Shown one piece after another: positions 25,536 to 34,512 of a stretch of 64,000 bases of DNA. A model generated the notes under the pieces. That model saw only the letters and a program-made list of their open reading frames with translations, had not been told where the DNA came from and searched no databases. The DNA is from Ruminococcus hominis (GTDB taxonomy: Bacteria > Bacillota > Clostridia > Lachnospirales > Lachnospiraceae): the NCBI RefSeq assembly GCF_014287355.1, contig NZ_JACOPE010000001.1:806001-870000 (forward strand), written 5' to 3'. The position numbers were made by a program, and so were the translations under genes. Each line of letters starts with the position of its first letter. Position 1 is the first letter of the stretch.

Positions 25536-26573
25536 TTACCAAATATTCATGATATGTTGCATTATCAGGCTGACTACAGTAATGCCAACCCAGCAGGATG
25601 CTCCAAGTAAAATTGGTTTGCCACCGGATTTTACCAGCTTGACAACATTGCTGTTTAAGCCAATTGCAGCCATCGCCATAATGATGAAGAACTTAGACAA
25701 TTCTTTCAGTGGAGCGAATACATCTGCGCTCACGCCGAGACTCATGCATATAGTTGTGATAATTGCTGCAATGATAAAATACAGGATAAACATTGGAAAT
25801 GCACGTTTCAGGCTGAAATTTCCGGTTGATTTTCCATCTTTTGCGGCTGACTTTGCACGAATCAAGGACAGAACCAGTGTAATTGGAATGATTGCCAGAG
25901 TACGAGTCAGTTTTACAGTGACAGCAGTATTCAGTGTTTCACTTCCAAGATTCCACATACTGTCCCAGGTAGAGGCAGCAGCAGTGACAGAAGATGTATC
26001 ATTAATCGCAGTTCCGGCAAATATACCGAAAGCATTTCCGCTTGTAGTATCAAAACCGAGTGCATTTCCAAGGATTGGAAATAATACAGCAGCGATGACA
26101 TTAAAAAAGAAGATAACGGAAATCGCCTGTGCAACTTCTGTATCATCGGCGTCAATGACTGGTGCAGTAGCAGCAATTGCAGAACCACCGCAAATGGAAG
26201 AACCAACTCCGACTAAAATAGAGGTATTAGAAGGAACGTTTAACACTTTGCGAAGCAGCCATGCGATAAGCAAAGAGGTACTAATTGTGCTGATGATAAT
26301 CGGAAGGGACTGACGTCCGGTCTGCAAAATAACTCCGAGGTTCATACCAAAACCAAGGAGGACAACAGCGGTCTGTAAAATGATTTTGGAAGTCCATTTG
26401 ATTCCGGCTTCTGCATTTTTTTTATTTGTCCAGAAACAAGTGATTACCATTCCGGCAAGAATCGCAATGACAGGTCCTCCGATGACAGGAAATATTTTTC
26501 CGATAAGCCAGGAAGGAATGGCAATAAAGAAACAAACCAGAATACCGATAAGATTTTTCTTGATAAAATTCAT
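25536..26573 (-). CDS. YeiH/YadS-type putative sulfate exporter family transporter
   Basis: The 345-residue membrane protein with about ten helices matches the UPF0324/Cons_hypoth698 family (E. coli YeiH). Visible signatures are [35 protein letters not shown] and [19 protein letters not shown] at 26573 has an AAAGGAA ribosome site; an ORF extending to 26618 is not supported. The divergent LysR gene mirrors the known yeiE-yeiH arrangement. The physiological substrate is unproven (sulfate, sulfite or another anion). Confidence 0.9.
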   Translation of the reverse strand: MNFIKKNLIGILVCFFIAIPSWLIGKIFPVIGGPVIAILAGMVITCFWTNKKNAEAGIKWTSKIILQTAVVLLGFGMNLGVILQTGRQSLPIIISTISTSLLIAWLLRKVLNVPSNTSILVGVGSSICGGSAIAATAPVIDADDTEVAQAISVIFFFNVIAAVLFPILGNALGFDTTSGNAFGIFAGTAINDTSSVTAAASTWDSMWNLGSETLNTAVTVKLTRTLAIIPITLVLSLIRAKSAAKDGKSTGNFSLKRAFPMFILYFIIAAIITTICMSLGVSADVFAPLKELSKFFIIMAMAAIGLNSNVVKLVKSGGKPILLGASCWVGITVVSLIMQHIMNIW

Positions 26574-26738
26574 GATAAATTCCTTTCTTTGAAATAGTTT
26601 TGTGTTTTGTAATTGCAATCGTTACGATTTACATTATGTGCGACCAGTAACTTGAAATTTACTAAACAATTACAAAGTATAACACTAGAAAACAATAATA
26701 AAAAATTATATAATATTATTAAAAGATAAAAATATATT

Positions 26739-26915
26739 ATCTCAGTCGAGAAGACTCCCACCTCTTCAGGTGGTGAGTAATAGAAAATTTGTCTCAGTGG
26801 GAGTCCAATCTCCGACTGAGATAAACGCTCCGCGAGGATGCGCAGTGATTCTGATAGGAATATGTCAGCTTCGCTGACCAGAATCACGCGCCAAGTCTCA
26901 CGGACATTCGACTTG
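26739..26915 (+). other. Highly structured intergenic region ahead of the LysR gene (RNA or MITE)
   Basis: In the 364-bp gap 26574-26937, the first part is AT-rich and should hold divergent promoters. From 26739, three consecutive foldable blocks occur. Block 1: 10-bp outer stem (26739-26748/26813-26822) enclosing a 9-bp stem (26753-26761/26797-26805) that competes with a local hairpin CCACC/GGTGG (26758-26762/26769-26773). Block 2: stem 26840-26853/26879-26891 capped by GTCAGC-TTC-GCTGAC. Block 3: CAAGTC/GACTTG (26892-26897/26910-26915). There is no T-run after it. It could be a structured leader RNA or an IS200/IS605-type element remnant. Confidence 0.65.
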
Positions 26916-26937
26916 AATGATAAAAAAGGAAAACAGC

Positions 26938-27819
26938 ATGTTAGATTTTAGAATAGAGACATTTTTGATGGTTTCTGAAACCATGAATTTCACAGAGGCA
27001 GCCAAGAGGCTTCATATTACACAACCCGCAGTATCACAGCATATTCATTTCCTGGAGAAAGAATATGATACCAAATTATTTTCCTATCATAACAAGCGGC
27101 TTAAAATGACAGAAGCAGGAGCGATATTAAAAAAGCGTCTCATGACGATGAAAAATGATCAGCTTGCACTGAAAAATGAAATCAAAGGGCAAGAAAACAA
27201 GAAAGAAGTCCTTTCTATTGGAGTTACAATGACAATTGGAGAATATGCGATTGTAGAGCGGTTGGCAGATTTTTTGCTAAAACATCCCGAGATGAATTTG
27301 CATATCCATTATGGAAATACAGCACAGCTGTTAACGTTGCTTGATAAAGGGAATATTAATATGGCATTAGTGGAAGGAAATTATCCGAAAGAGAACTATG
27401 AACATAGAAAATATAGTACCGAAGATTATATAGCAGTTTGTGCAGTCGAGCATAAATTCGAACAAGCAAATCCAAAAACAATGAAAGAGCTTTTGCAGGA
27501 ACGCCTGCTTGTCAGGGAAGCCGGTTCCGGAACGAGAAATATTCTGGAAGAATTATTGCTTGCAAGAGGAATGAAGATAGAAGACTTTCAGCATTATGTA
27601 GAAGTAGAAAATATGCATACGATTATAGGATTCTTAAAGAAAGACTGCGGAATTTCATTTATGTATAAAGTTGCAGTTGAAGACGAATTGAAAAAGGGGA
27701 CGCTAAGAGAAATTCAACTCTCAGATTTTAAAATGCAGCATGATTTTGATTTTATCTGGGAGAAAGGAAGCATTTATGCAGAAAAATATCGTGCAGTGTG
27801 TGAAGAACTGCAAAGTTAG
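26938..27819 (+). CDS. LysR-family transcriptional regulator (YeiE-like position)
   Basis: The 293-residue protein has an N-terminal winged HTH (residues ~1-60: FLMVSETMNFTEAAKRLHITQPAVSQHIHFLE) and a LysR substrate-binding domain with EAGSGTRNILEE, which is the sulfur/CysB-like effector loop style also seen in YeiE/CysL-type regulators. ATG at 26938 follows AAAGGA; an upstream in-frame ATG at 26917 is less likely. Divergent orientation to the YeiH-type transporter suggests it controls that gene. Confidence 0.9.
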   Translation: MLDFRIETFLMVSETMNFTEAAKRLHITQPAVSQHIHFLEKEYDTKLFSYHNKRLKMTEAGAILKKRLMTMKNDQLALKNEIKGQENKKEVLSIGVTMTIGEYAIVERLADFLLKHPEMNLHIHYGNTAQLLTLLDKGNINMALVEGNYPKENYEHRKYSTEDYIAVCAVEHKFEQANPKTMKELLQERLLVREAGSGTRNILEELLLARGMKIEDFQHYVEVENMHTIIGFLKKDCGISFMYKVAVEDELKKGTLREIQLSDFKMQHDFDFIWEKGSIYAEKYRAVCEELQS

Positions 27820-27827
27820 GGATCATT

Positions 27828-27905
27828 TTGGGACGGGGACCATTTGGGGACGGAGTTTAGTGGCTTTTTGCTCGCAAAAAGCCACTAAACTCCGTCCCCA
27901 AATGG
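27828..27905. repeat. Palindromic repeat copy F
   Basis: A 66-bp near-perfect palindrome at 27840-27905 (CCATTTGGGGACGGAGTTTAGTGGC...) is preceded by an extra TTTTGGGACGGGG unit at about 27827-27838. It begins within 10 bp of the LysR stop codon. The segment 27906-28029 up to the next gene carries no recognised element beyond a GGAGG site. Confidence 0.92.
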
Positions 27906-28029
27906 CCCTCACCAATGGCTCGTCCATAGCTTCAAACTATGAACAACTGCAATTTTTAAGTATTTTTCAAGTTATGGTGAAGATGTTAGAATTTCTTCAG
28001 ATTCAAAACAAAAAACGGAGGACATGATT

Positions 28030-29148
28030 ATGAGTAAAATAACAACACCATATAGATACGATTTTGTGGGAAGCTTTTTAAGACCGCAGAGATTGAAGGA
28101 GGCAAAGATTTCATTTCAAAATAATGAAATTACACAGGAAGCATATGATGAAATTGTGAATGAAGAGATTACAAAAGTTGTAGCAAAACAGAAAGAACTT
28201 GGATTTCATGTAATCACCGATGGAGAATTCAGAAGAACTTTCTGGCATCTTGATTTTATGTGGGGACTGGAAGGCGTTGCACATGAAAACACGGGAAATG
28301 GGGTAAAGTTTGATGCAGAGTTAGCAGTGCTTGACGACACCTATCTCGTAGGAAAAATCAAGGCAAAAGCACATCCATTCGTAGAATATTTCAAATTTTT
28401 AAAACAGTTTGAAGATGAAAATACAGTTGCAAAATATACCATCCCGGCACCGGCACAGACATTCCAGCAGATGGTTGTTCCAATGAATCTGGAAAATACA
28501 AGAAAATATTATGCAACAAATGAGGAGTTGATTAAGGATATCGGAAAAGCATATCAGGAGGTCATTAAACAATTTTATGATGCCGGGTGTCGAAATCTTC
28601 AATTGGATGATTGTACATGGGGTGCAGTAGTCGGTGATGCAGCAGCACTTCGTTATAAATCATTGGGAGAAAATCTTGAGGATGTAAAACAACAGTTACT
28701 TGAAGTAAATAATTTGGCATTGGAAGGAAAACCAGAAGACATGGTGATCACTTCACACATTTGCAGAGGCAATTATCATTCCACATTTTTTACAAGTGGA
28801 CCATATGATACAGTAGCTGATTATGTATTTGCAAAAGAAAATGTAGATGCACTGTTTCTTGAATATGACGACGAAAGATCAGGAGGATTTGCACCACTTG
28901 CAAAAGTATCAGAAGATAAGACCGTAGTATTAGGGCTTATTACAACAAAATCCCCGGTACTTGAAGATAAAAAAACGGTGATTAAGAGAATAAATGAAGC
29001 TGCCAGATATGTTCCATTAGACAGATTGTGTTTAAGTCCACAGTGTGGATTTGCTTCCTGTGAGATTGGAAATAAACTGACAGAAGAAGAACAATGGGCA
29101 AAACTCAGACTTGTAAAAGAAATAGCAGAAGAAGTCTGGGGAGAATAG
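28030..29148 (+). CDS. MetE C-terminal-domain-like (YxjG/YxjH family) methyltransferase
   Basis: The 372-residue protein matches the single-domain relatives of cobalamin-independent methionine synthase. Zinc-ligand candidates are H243 and C245 (SHICRG) and C339 (SPQCGF). The N-terminus has VGSFLRP and the TDGEFRRTFWHLDFMWGL segment typical of the YxjG/YxjH group. Start ATG 28030 is 8 nt from GGAGG; the ATG at 28024 is too close. The methyl donor is not known with certainty. No S-box leader was seen. Confidence 0.88.
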   Translation: MSKITTPYRYDFVGSFLRPQRLKEAKISFQNNEITQEAYDEIVNEEITKVVAKQKELGFHVITDGEFRRTFWHLDFMWGLEGVAHENTGNGVKFDAELAVLDDTYLVGKIKAKAHPFVEYFKFLKQFEDENTVAKYTIPAPAQTFQQMVVPMNLENTRKYYATNEELIKDIGKAYQEVIKQFYDAGCRNLQLDDCTWGAVVGDAAALRYKSLGENLEDVKQQLLEVNNLALEGKPEDMVITSHICRGNYHSTFFTSGPYDTVADYVFAKENVDALFLEYDDERSGGFAPLAKVSEDKTVVLGLITTKSPVLEDKKTVIKRINEAARYVPLDRLCLSPQCGFASCEIGNKLTEEEQWAKLRLVKEIAEEVWGE

Positions 29149-29149
29149 A

Positions 29150-29240
29150 CCATTTGGGGACGTAGGAACATTTGGGGACGGGGTTTAGTGGCTCTTTTGG
29201 CATGCCAAAAGAGCCACTAAACCCCGTCCCCAAATGTTCC
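29150..29240. repeat. Palindromic repeat copy G (76-bp perfect palindrome)
   Basis: A CCATTTGGGGACG half-unit (29150-29162) is followed by a perfect 76-bp palindrome, 29165-29240, centred between 29202 and 29203 (TTTAGTGGCTCTTTTGGCATGCC core). It starts right after the methyltransferase stop codon. Confidence 0.95.
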
Positions 29241-29256
29241 TATTCTTGTAAAAAAT

Positions 29257-29314
29257 AAAAAAACGCCGTATAATAGCGTTACAAATTGTAACACTATTAT
29301 ACGGCGTTTTTTTT
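29257..29314. terminator. Long bidirectional terminator hairpin
   Basis: Arms 29257-29283 and 29288-29314 pair over about 26 bp with one mismatch (ACGCCGTATAATAG and its complement), with A-runs on the left and T-runs on the right. It can terminate transcription in both directions and lies ahead of the PAP2 gene. Confidence 0.85.
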
Positions 29315-29353
29315 ATTAGCAAGAGAATATTTATTAGAATTGGAGTCAAAACA

Positions 29354-29974
29354 ATGAAACTGATATTGGTGCAAGTCATTCTGCTTTCTTTCCAGACCCT
29401 ATTGTATTTCGGCTGCGAGTTTTTTCAGAGCAGGATCCATGACGTAAAACGTCCGGTGGATGATAAGATTCCTTTTCTTCCATGGACGGTGTTGCTTTAC
29501 TGTTTTTGGTTTCCGCTGATTGCTTTTTATCCGCTGATCGTTTTCAGGACAGATTCATATTCTTGTTGTACTTATCTGATGACTATGATATTGGAAGTTG
29601 TACTCAGTGTGTTGTGTTATCTGCTCTATCCGACTTCTTTTCAGAGACCGGTGCCTCCGGATGGTTTCTGGGGCAATTTTATGAAATTTATTTATCGTGG
29701 CAGTTATAGAGGATTGAATTGTGCACCAAGTCTGCATTGTTCCAGTTGTTTTCTTGTAATATGTGTTTCTTGCACATGTGAGGGAATGAATCCGTGGGTT
29801 CGGATATTTACAACTTTAATTGCTGTCATAATTGTGCTGTCAACACTTACAACAAAACAGCACACACTAATTGATGTGCTGACAGCAGTTCCACTTTTTG
29901 GGATTAGCAGGATTCTGGGAATTTGGTTGACAGTACGATATTATGTACCGATTTTGACGTTTATTGGGAATTAA
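29354..29974 (+). CDS. PAP2-superfamily membrane protein
   Basis: The 206-residue protein has about six hydrophobic segments. The PAP2 phosphatase/phosphotransferase motifs CAPSLHCS and TKQHTLIDV, with their histidines, are present; the arrangement resembles the inositol phosphotransferase/Aur1-like subgroup. The ATG follows a GGAG site about 9 nt upstream. The likely action is on lipid phosphates in the membrane. The next gene starts 26 bp later. Confidence 0.85.
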   Translation: MKLILVQVILLSFQTLLYFGCEFFQSRIHDVKRPVDDKIPFLPWTVLLYCFWFPLIAFYPLIVFRTDSYSCCTYLMTMILEVVLSVLCYLLYPTSFQRPVPPDGFWGNFMKFIYRGSYRGLNCAPSLHCSSCFLVICVSCTCEGMNPWVRIFTTLIAVIIVLSTLTTKQHTLIDVLTAVPLFGISRILGIWLTVRYYVPILTFIGN

Positions 29975-30000
29975 GTAAAATTTTAAAGGAAGGTGTAACT

Positions 30001-30594
30001 ATGAAAATGATAAAAAAGATTAAGATGGATATGTGGATTAACGTGTTTATGCTGCTTTTGATTGGCATAGTGTTTGTTGTTCGTCCACAGGACTCGCTGG
30101 AAGTGGCAGCTATGATCGCAGGGGCAGTGATACTTGCAAATGGTATTTTTGACCTCATTTATTATTTCCGGGTGTGGGTAGATTTTTATTCAAGGGGTTC
30201 TCTGTTTGAAGGAATCATGAAGTGTGTTTTGGGAATTTTTATAATTACCCATGCAGGAATTACGACAGTCTTATTTTCATATGTGTTTAGCATTTATATT
30301 ATAATTAACGGCATTATCTGTATAGAAACAGCAATTTATATGCAAAGGGCATTTGAAGTGAATTGCATAAAAGATGTGATTTTGTCATGCTTTGTAGTGG
30401 TGGGTGGAATTATTATGATGTTCTTTTCACCAAATACAGTAAAGCTGGCTGCAATTATGACAGGAATTATTTTTATTATAAATGCGGTAATTGATGGAGT
30501 AATTTTATATCGTATTCATAGAATAAGCAGAAAATGTGCCGAAAAGCTTCAGGATGCCGTAGATGAATTGAGTGGAAATATTATTGATGAATGA
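30001..30594 (+). CDS. DUF308 / HdeD-like membrane protein
   Basis: The 197-residue protein has about six membrane helices in short paired repeats (ILANGIFDLIYYF, YIIINGIICIETAIYMQ, IIFIINAVIDGVILYR), the usual DUF308 layout, and a charged C-terminal tail. ATG at 30001 follows AAGGAAGG; an upstream ORF start overlapping PAP2 is rejected. It is probably co-transcribed with the PAP2 gene. No enzymatic motif is visible; the role is unknown. Confidence 0.85.
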   Translation: MKMIKKIKMDMWINVFMLLLIGIVFVVRPQDSLEVAAMIAGAVILANGIFDLIYYFRVWVDFYSRGSLFEGIMKCVLGIFIITHAGITTVLFSYVFSIYIIINGIICIETAIYMQRAFEVNCIKDVILSCFVVVGGIIMMFFSPNTVKLAAIMTGIIFIINAVIDGVILYRIHRISRKCAEKLQDAVDELSGNIIDE

Positions 30595-30597
30595 TTA

Positions 30598-30678
30598 TTT
30601 GGGGACGGTAGACCATTTGGGGACGGGGTTTAGTGGCTCTTTTGGCATGCCAAAAGAGCCACTAAACCCCGTCCCCAA
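30598..30678. repeat. Palindromic repeat copy H (62-bp perfect palindrome)
   Basis: A TTTGGGGACGGTAG half-unit begins 3 bp after the DUF308 stop codon and is followed by a perfect 62-bp palindrome, 30617-30678, with the same CTCTTTTGGCATGCC core as copy G. A TATAAT at about 30695-30700 downstream probably serves the ABC gene. Confidence 0.95.
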
Positions 30679-30734
30679 TCGACTCTCCTTGTGCTATAAT
30701 ATAATGGAATAATTAAAAAGAAAAGGAGATTGGT

Positions 30735-32459
30735 ATGCATACATTAAAAAAATTTATTCAATATTATGGACCGTACAAAGGGGTATTTTTTCTGGATTTG
30801 ATCTGTGCTGCTGTAATCAGTCTGGTGGACCTGGCATTTCCGCAGATTTTGCGGATACTAACGAAGACTTTATTTACGGAGAGTTCTGCCACAATCCTGC
30901 AAGCTTTATTGCCGATGGCAGTGATTTTGTTTGTAATGTATTTGATTCAGACAGGATGTAAATATTATGTCAGCTACCAAGGGCATATGATGGGGGCACG
31001 TATGGAGAGTGACATGCGTCAGCAGTTGTTTGATCATTATGAGAAATTATCATTTTCTTATTACAATAAGAATAATTCTGGACAGATGATGAGTAAACTG
31101 GTGTCAGATCTTTTTGATATTTCAGAGTTTGCACATCATGGACCGGAAAATTTATTTATTTCATTAATAAAGATCATCGGCTCTTTTGTATTTTTGTTCC
31201 TGATCAACTGGAAACTGGCAATTCCTCTTTTGATACTGGTAGTATTTATGGTGATTTTTTCTTATGGACAGAACCGCAAGATGCAGGCAACATTTATGGA
31301 CAACAGACGTAAGATTGGGGATTTGAACTCAAGCCTGCAGGATACATTAGCGGGAATCCGTGTAGTGCAGTCTTTTGCAAATGAAGATATTGAGCGGGAG
31401 AAGTTTAAAAAGAGTAATCAGGGATTTTTGATTTCAAAAGATGCCAATTATCGTTGTATGGGCAGTTTTATGAGTGGAAATCTATTCTTCCAGGGAATGA
31501 TGTATCTGATGACACTTGTATTTGGCGGATGGCTGATTGCACATGGACAGATGGAGGCAGGTGATCTTGCGATGTATGCTTTATATATCGGAATCTTTAT
31601 CAGTCCGATCCAGATTCTGGTGGAGCTGACAGAGATGATGCAGAAAGGATTGTCTGGATTTAGAAGATTTTTAGATGTAGTTGAAACAGAACCAGAAATT
31701 GTAGATGCAGAGGATGCAAAGCCGTTGGAGAATATTAAAGGTCATGTACGTTATGAAGACGTTTCTTTTCATTATAGTGATGACAATACTTTAGTACTTG
31801 CGGATGTGTCTATTGATATTCCGGCAGGAAAATCAATTGCGCTTGTGGGACCGTCGGGAAGTGGAAAGACAACAATCTGTTCACTGCTTCCAAGATTCTA
31901 TGATGTGACCGGCGGACGTATTACGATTGATGGAAAAGATGTAAGAGAACTGACTTTAAAGAGTCTGCGTAGCCAGATAGGGCTGGTACAGCAGGATGTG
32001 TACTTATTCTGCGGAAGTATTCGTGATAACATTGCATATGGAAAGCCGGGTGCGTCGATGGAAGAAATCATAGCTGCAGCAAAGAGGGCGAATATCCATG
32101 ATTTTATTATGGAATTGCCGGATGGTTATGAAACTTTTGTAGGAGAACGTGGAACAAGATTATCAGGAGGGCAGAAACAGAGAATTTCGATTGCAAGAGT
32201 ATTTTTAAAGAACCCTTCCATTTTAATTTTAGATGAGGCTACCAGTGCGCTGGATAATGAGAGTGAGAGATTTATTCAGAAGAGTCTGGATGAGCTGGCA
32301 AAAGATAGAACCACGATTACGATCGCACATAGATTATCAACTGTCCGTAATGCAGATGAGATATTGGTAGTGGCTGATACGGGAATCGCAGAGCGTGGAA
32401 CACACGAAGAACTGCTGGCAAAAGGCGGAATTTACGCACATTATTATGAAATGTCGTAA
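30735..32459 (+). CDS. ABC exporter, fused permease and ATP-binding protein
   Basis: The 574-residue half-exporter has a six-helix ABC transmembrane domain (residues ~1-310) and a nucleotide-binding domain with Walker A GPSGSGKTT (372-380), LSGGQKQR signature, Walker B ILILDEATSALD and the H-loop IAHRLST. It should act as a homodimer, since no partner half-transporter is adjacent. AAAGGAG precedes the ATG. The substrate is not readable; relatives export lipids, peptides or drugs. Confidence 0.94.
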   Translation: MHTLKKFIQYYGPYKGVFFLDLICAAVISLVDLAFPQILRILTKTLFTESSATILQALLPMAVILFVMYLIQTGCKYYVSYQGHMMGARMESDMRQQLFDHYEKLSFSYYNKNNSGQMMSKLVSDLFDISEFAHHGPENLFISLIKIIGSFVFLFLINWKLAIPLLILVVFMVIFSYGQNRKMQATFMDNRRKIGDLNSSLQDTLAGIRVVQSFANEDIEREKFKKSNQGFLISKDANYRCMGSFMSGNLFFQGMMYLMTLVFGGWLIAHGQMEAGDLAMYALYIGIFISPIQILVELTEMMQKGLSGFRRFLDVVETEPEIVDAEDAKPLENIKGHVRYEDVSFHYSDDNTLVLADVSIDIPAGKSIALVGPSGSGKTTICSLLPRFYDVTGGRITIDGKDVRELTLKSLRSQIGLVQQDVYLFCGSIRDNIAYGKPGASMEEIIAAAKRANIHDFIMELPDGYETFVGERGTRLSGGQKQRISIARVFLKNPSILILDEATSALDNESERFIQKSLDELAKDRTTITIAHRLSTVRNADEILVVADTGIAERGTHEELLAKGGIYAHYYEMS

Positions 32460-32654
32460 AATTGTGCTGAAAGAGGAAAAAGAGTGACGTAGAAAAAAAT
32501 GTTCAAAAATGATTATTACTGATACAACAAAATATTTAACAAAAAAATAAACATCTTAGCGAAAAACGGAACGCAGTAAGAAATAAGATAAAGTAGAATT
32601 ACAATTACAGTAAGATTACTTATCGGAAATTTTATTCTTCAGGAGGAAACATAT

Positions 32655-34493
32655 ATGAAATATTATTGTAATCCAATTAACGTTCCGTATCGCTATCAAT
32701 TCAATATGGATCCACGCTCCCACGGGAAATTACAAATTGACAGGGAAGCGGCGGATCCTTCTATGATTTTATTTCAGGGAAAATATTATATCTTCGCGTC
32801 AATGAATCTTAGCGTATGGGTATCAGAGGATATGGTGAACTGGGAGTCTTACAGATTACCGGATAATCTGCCTCTTTATGATTATGCACCGGATGCAAGG
32901 GTATGTGGAGATTATGTCTATTTCTGTGCATCCAAAAAAGGAGAAAACTGTAATTATTACAGAACAAAAGATATTATAAACGGACCATATGAGGAAATTC
33001 CAGGAACGTTTGATTTCTGGGATCCGAATTTATTCTTTGATGAAGACGGAAGAGTATATTTTTATTGGGGATGTTCTAATATTACATCGGTCTGGGGTGT
33101 CGAGCTGGATCCGGTTACGATGGTTCCAAAGACAGAACGGATTGACCTTTTATCTGGTAATGCCTATGAAAGAGGTTATGAACGGATGGGCGTGGATCAT
33201 TGTGAATTTCCGAAAAGCGAGGAAGAAGTGGAGATGATGTTCCAAGAATTTGTGAAGCAGAACGGAATTAGCGTAGATCAGATACCAAAACAGATGATTC
33301 CACAGATTCGGGGAATGTTTACAAGAAGAGCATTTATTGAAGGAGCGTGGATGGATAAGCAGAATGGAAAATATTACCTTCAGTATGCATGTCCGGGGGC
33401 TGAGTATAATGTCTATGCAGATGGTGTCTATATGTCAGATTCACCGCTTGGCCCATTTGAACTTGCAAAGAATAATCCGTTTTCCTATCATCCGGGTGGA
33501 TTTATGCCGGGAGCAGGACATGGTTCAACTATGTGGGATAAAGAAGGAAATCTCTGGCACACTTCAACGATGAGAATCAGTGTAAACCACCAGTTTGAGC
33601 GGCGTGTAGGTATCTGGCCGGCCGGCTTTGATGCAGATGGGGAATTGTTCTGCAATCAGAATTATGGAGACTGGCCAAGAGCTGTAGCAGAGGGATGCAA
33701 TGATCCGTGGAAAGAGCCGGACTGGTATCTCCTTAGTTATGCGAAACCTGTGAAATGTTCTTCCAACGAAGAGGGCAAGGGCGCAGAGCAAACAGTAGAT
33801 GAGGATTCTCAGACCTGGTGGAGGGCAAAGACAGCAGAAAGCGGACAGTGGCTTGAGGTGGATCTGGAGCAGGTAATGGACGTAAGAGCCGTCCAGATTA
33901 ATTTTGCAGATGATAATCTTCCGATTGCTTCACCGGGAAAAATACAGGGCTCTGTTACACAGCCGAGATATATTGAAGAGCGAGAATTGTGTACAAGATG
34001 GAAGTTTGAAGGCTCAACAGATGGAATTGAATATTTTACAATTGAGGATAAATCAGAGGCAGTGACAGATCTTCCACATGATTTTATTGTTAGGGAAAAT
34101 GGAATTCAGGTACGTTTCCTGCGTCTTACAATCCTTGAGATTCCATATGATGTGGCACCATGCATCTCCGGGGTACGTGTATTTGGTCTGGGGGATGGAG
34201 AAAAAGCAGAGGTACCGGAGTTCACAGCGAAAAGAAGTGAAGACCGGCTGGATCTTCTTCTTACGATTGAAGGAAAGAAGGATGCCATTGGTTATAATAT
34301 TCTCTGGGGACATGAAGAGAATAAACTGTATCACAGTTATCAGATTTACCGTGATACAGAAGATGTACAGGCAAAAAAGAATCATGTGATAAAGAAAAGA
34401 ATCGGGGCACTTGTGAAAGCACAAGAGTATTTTGTGCGAGTAGATTCTTACAATGAAAATGGAATTACAAAAGGACAGGTTGTCAGACTGTAA
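32655..34493 (+). CDS. Glycoside hydrolase family 43 with C-terminal discoidin-like domain
   Basis: The 612-residue protein has a five-bladed propeller N-terminal domain (to about residue 350). GH43 catalytic candidates are D34 (AADPSMI), D123 (FWDPNLF) and E229 (FIEGAW). The C-terminal part has an F5/8-type (discoidin) domain (about 365-510: TWWRAKTAESGQWLEVDL, VRFLRLTI) and a fibronectin-like end. No signal peptide, so cytoplasmic. GH43 members act on arabinosides, xylosides or beta-1,3-galactans. It precedes the rhamnosidase gene by 19 bp. AGGAGG precedes the ATG. The 195-bp gap before it shows no recognised element. Confidence 0.88.
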   Translation: MKYYCNPINVPYRYQFNMDPRSHGKLQIDREAADPSMILFQGKYYIFASMNLSVWVSEDMVNWESYRLPDNLPLYDYAPDARVCGDYVYFCASKKGENCNYYRTKDIINGPYEEIPGTFDFWDPNLFFDEDGRVYFYWGCSNITSVWGVELDPVTMVPKTERIDLLSGNAYERGYERMGVDHCEFPKSEEEVEMMFQEFVKQNGISVDQIPKQMIPQIRGMFTRRAFIEGAWMDKQNGKYYLQYACPGAEYNVYADGVYMSDSPLGPFELAKNNPFSYHPGGFMPGAGHGSTMWDKEGNLWHTSTMRISVNHQFERRVGIWPAGFDADGELFCNQNYGDWPRAVAEGCNDPWKEPDWYLLSYAKPVKCSSNEEGKGAEQTVDEDSQTWWRAKTAESGQWLEVDLEQVMDVRAVQINFADDNLPIASPGKIQGSVTQPRYIEERELCTRWKFEGSTDGIEYFTIEDKSEAVTDLPHDFIVRENGIQVRFLRLTILEIPYDVAPCISGVRVFGLGDGEKAEVPEFTAKRSEDRLDLLLTIEGKKDAIGYNILWGHEENKLYHSYQIYRDTEDVQAKKNHVIKKRIGALVKAQEYFVRVDSYNENGITKGQVVRL

Positions 34494-34512
34494 AGGAGCA
34501 TTAGAAGCATAG

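Noticed and set aside
25417..26313. A 298-codon plus-strand frame opposite the YeiH-type gene
   Set aside because: It runs through palindrome copy E and is antisense to a clear membrane transporter gene with its own start signal; it is a shadow frame.
27906..28029. SAM (S-box) or other methionine riboswitch ahead of the MetE-like gene
   Set aside because: None of the conserved S-box segments is visible and the leader is only about 120 nt, much of it AT-rich without a terminator.
32460..32654. Riboswitch or operator ahead of the GH43 gene
   Set aside because: The segment is AT-rich with no recognisable aptamer or strong inverted repeat.
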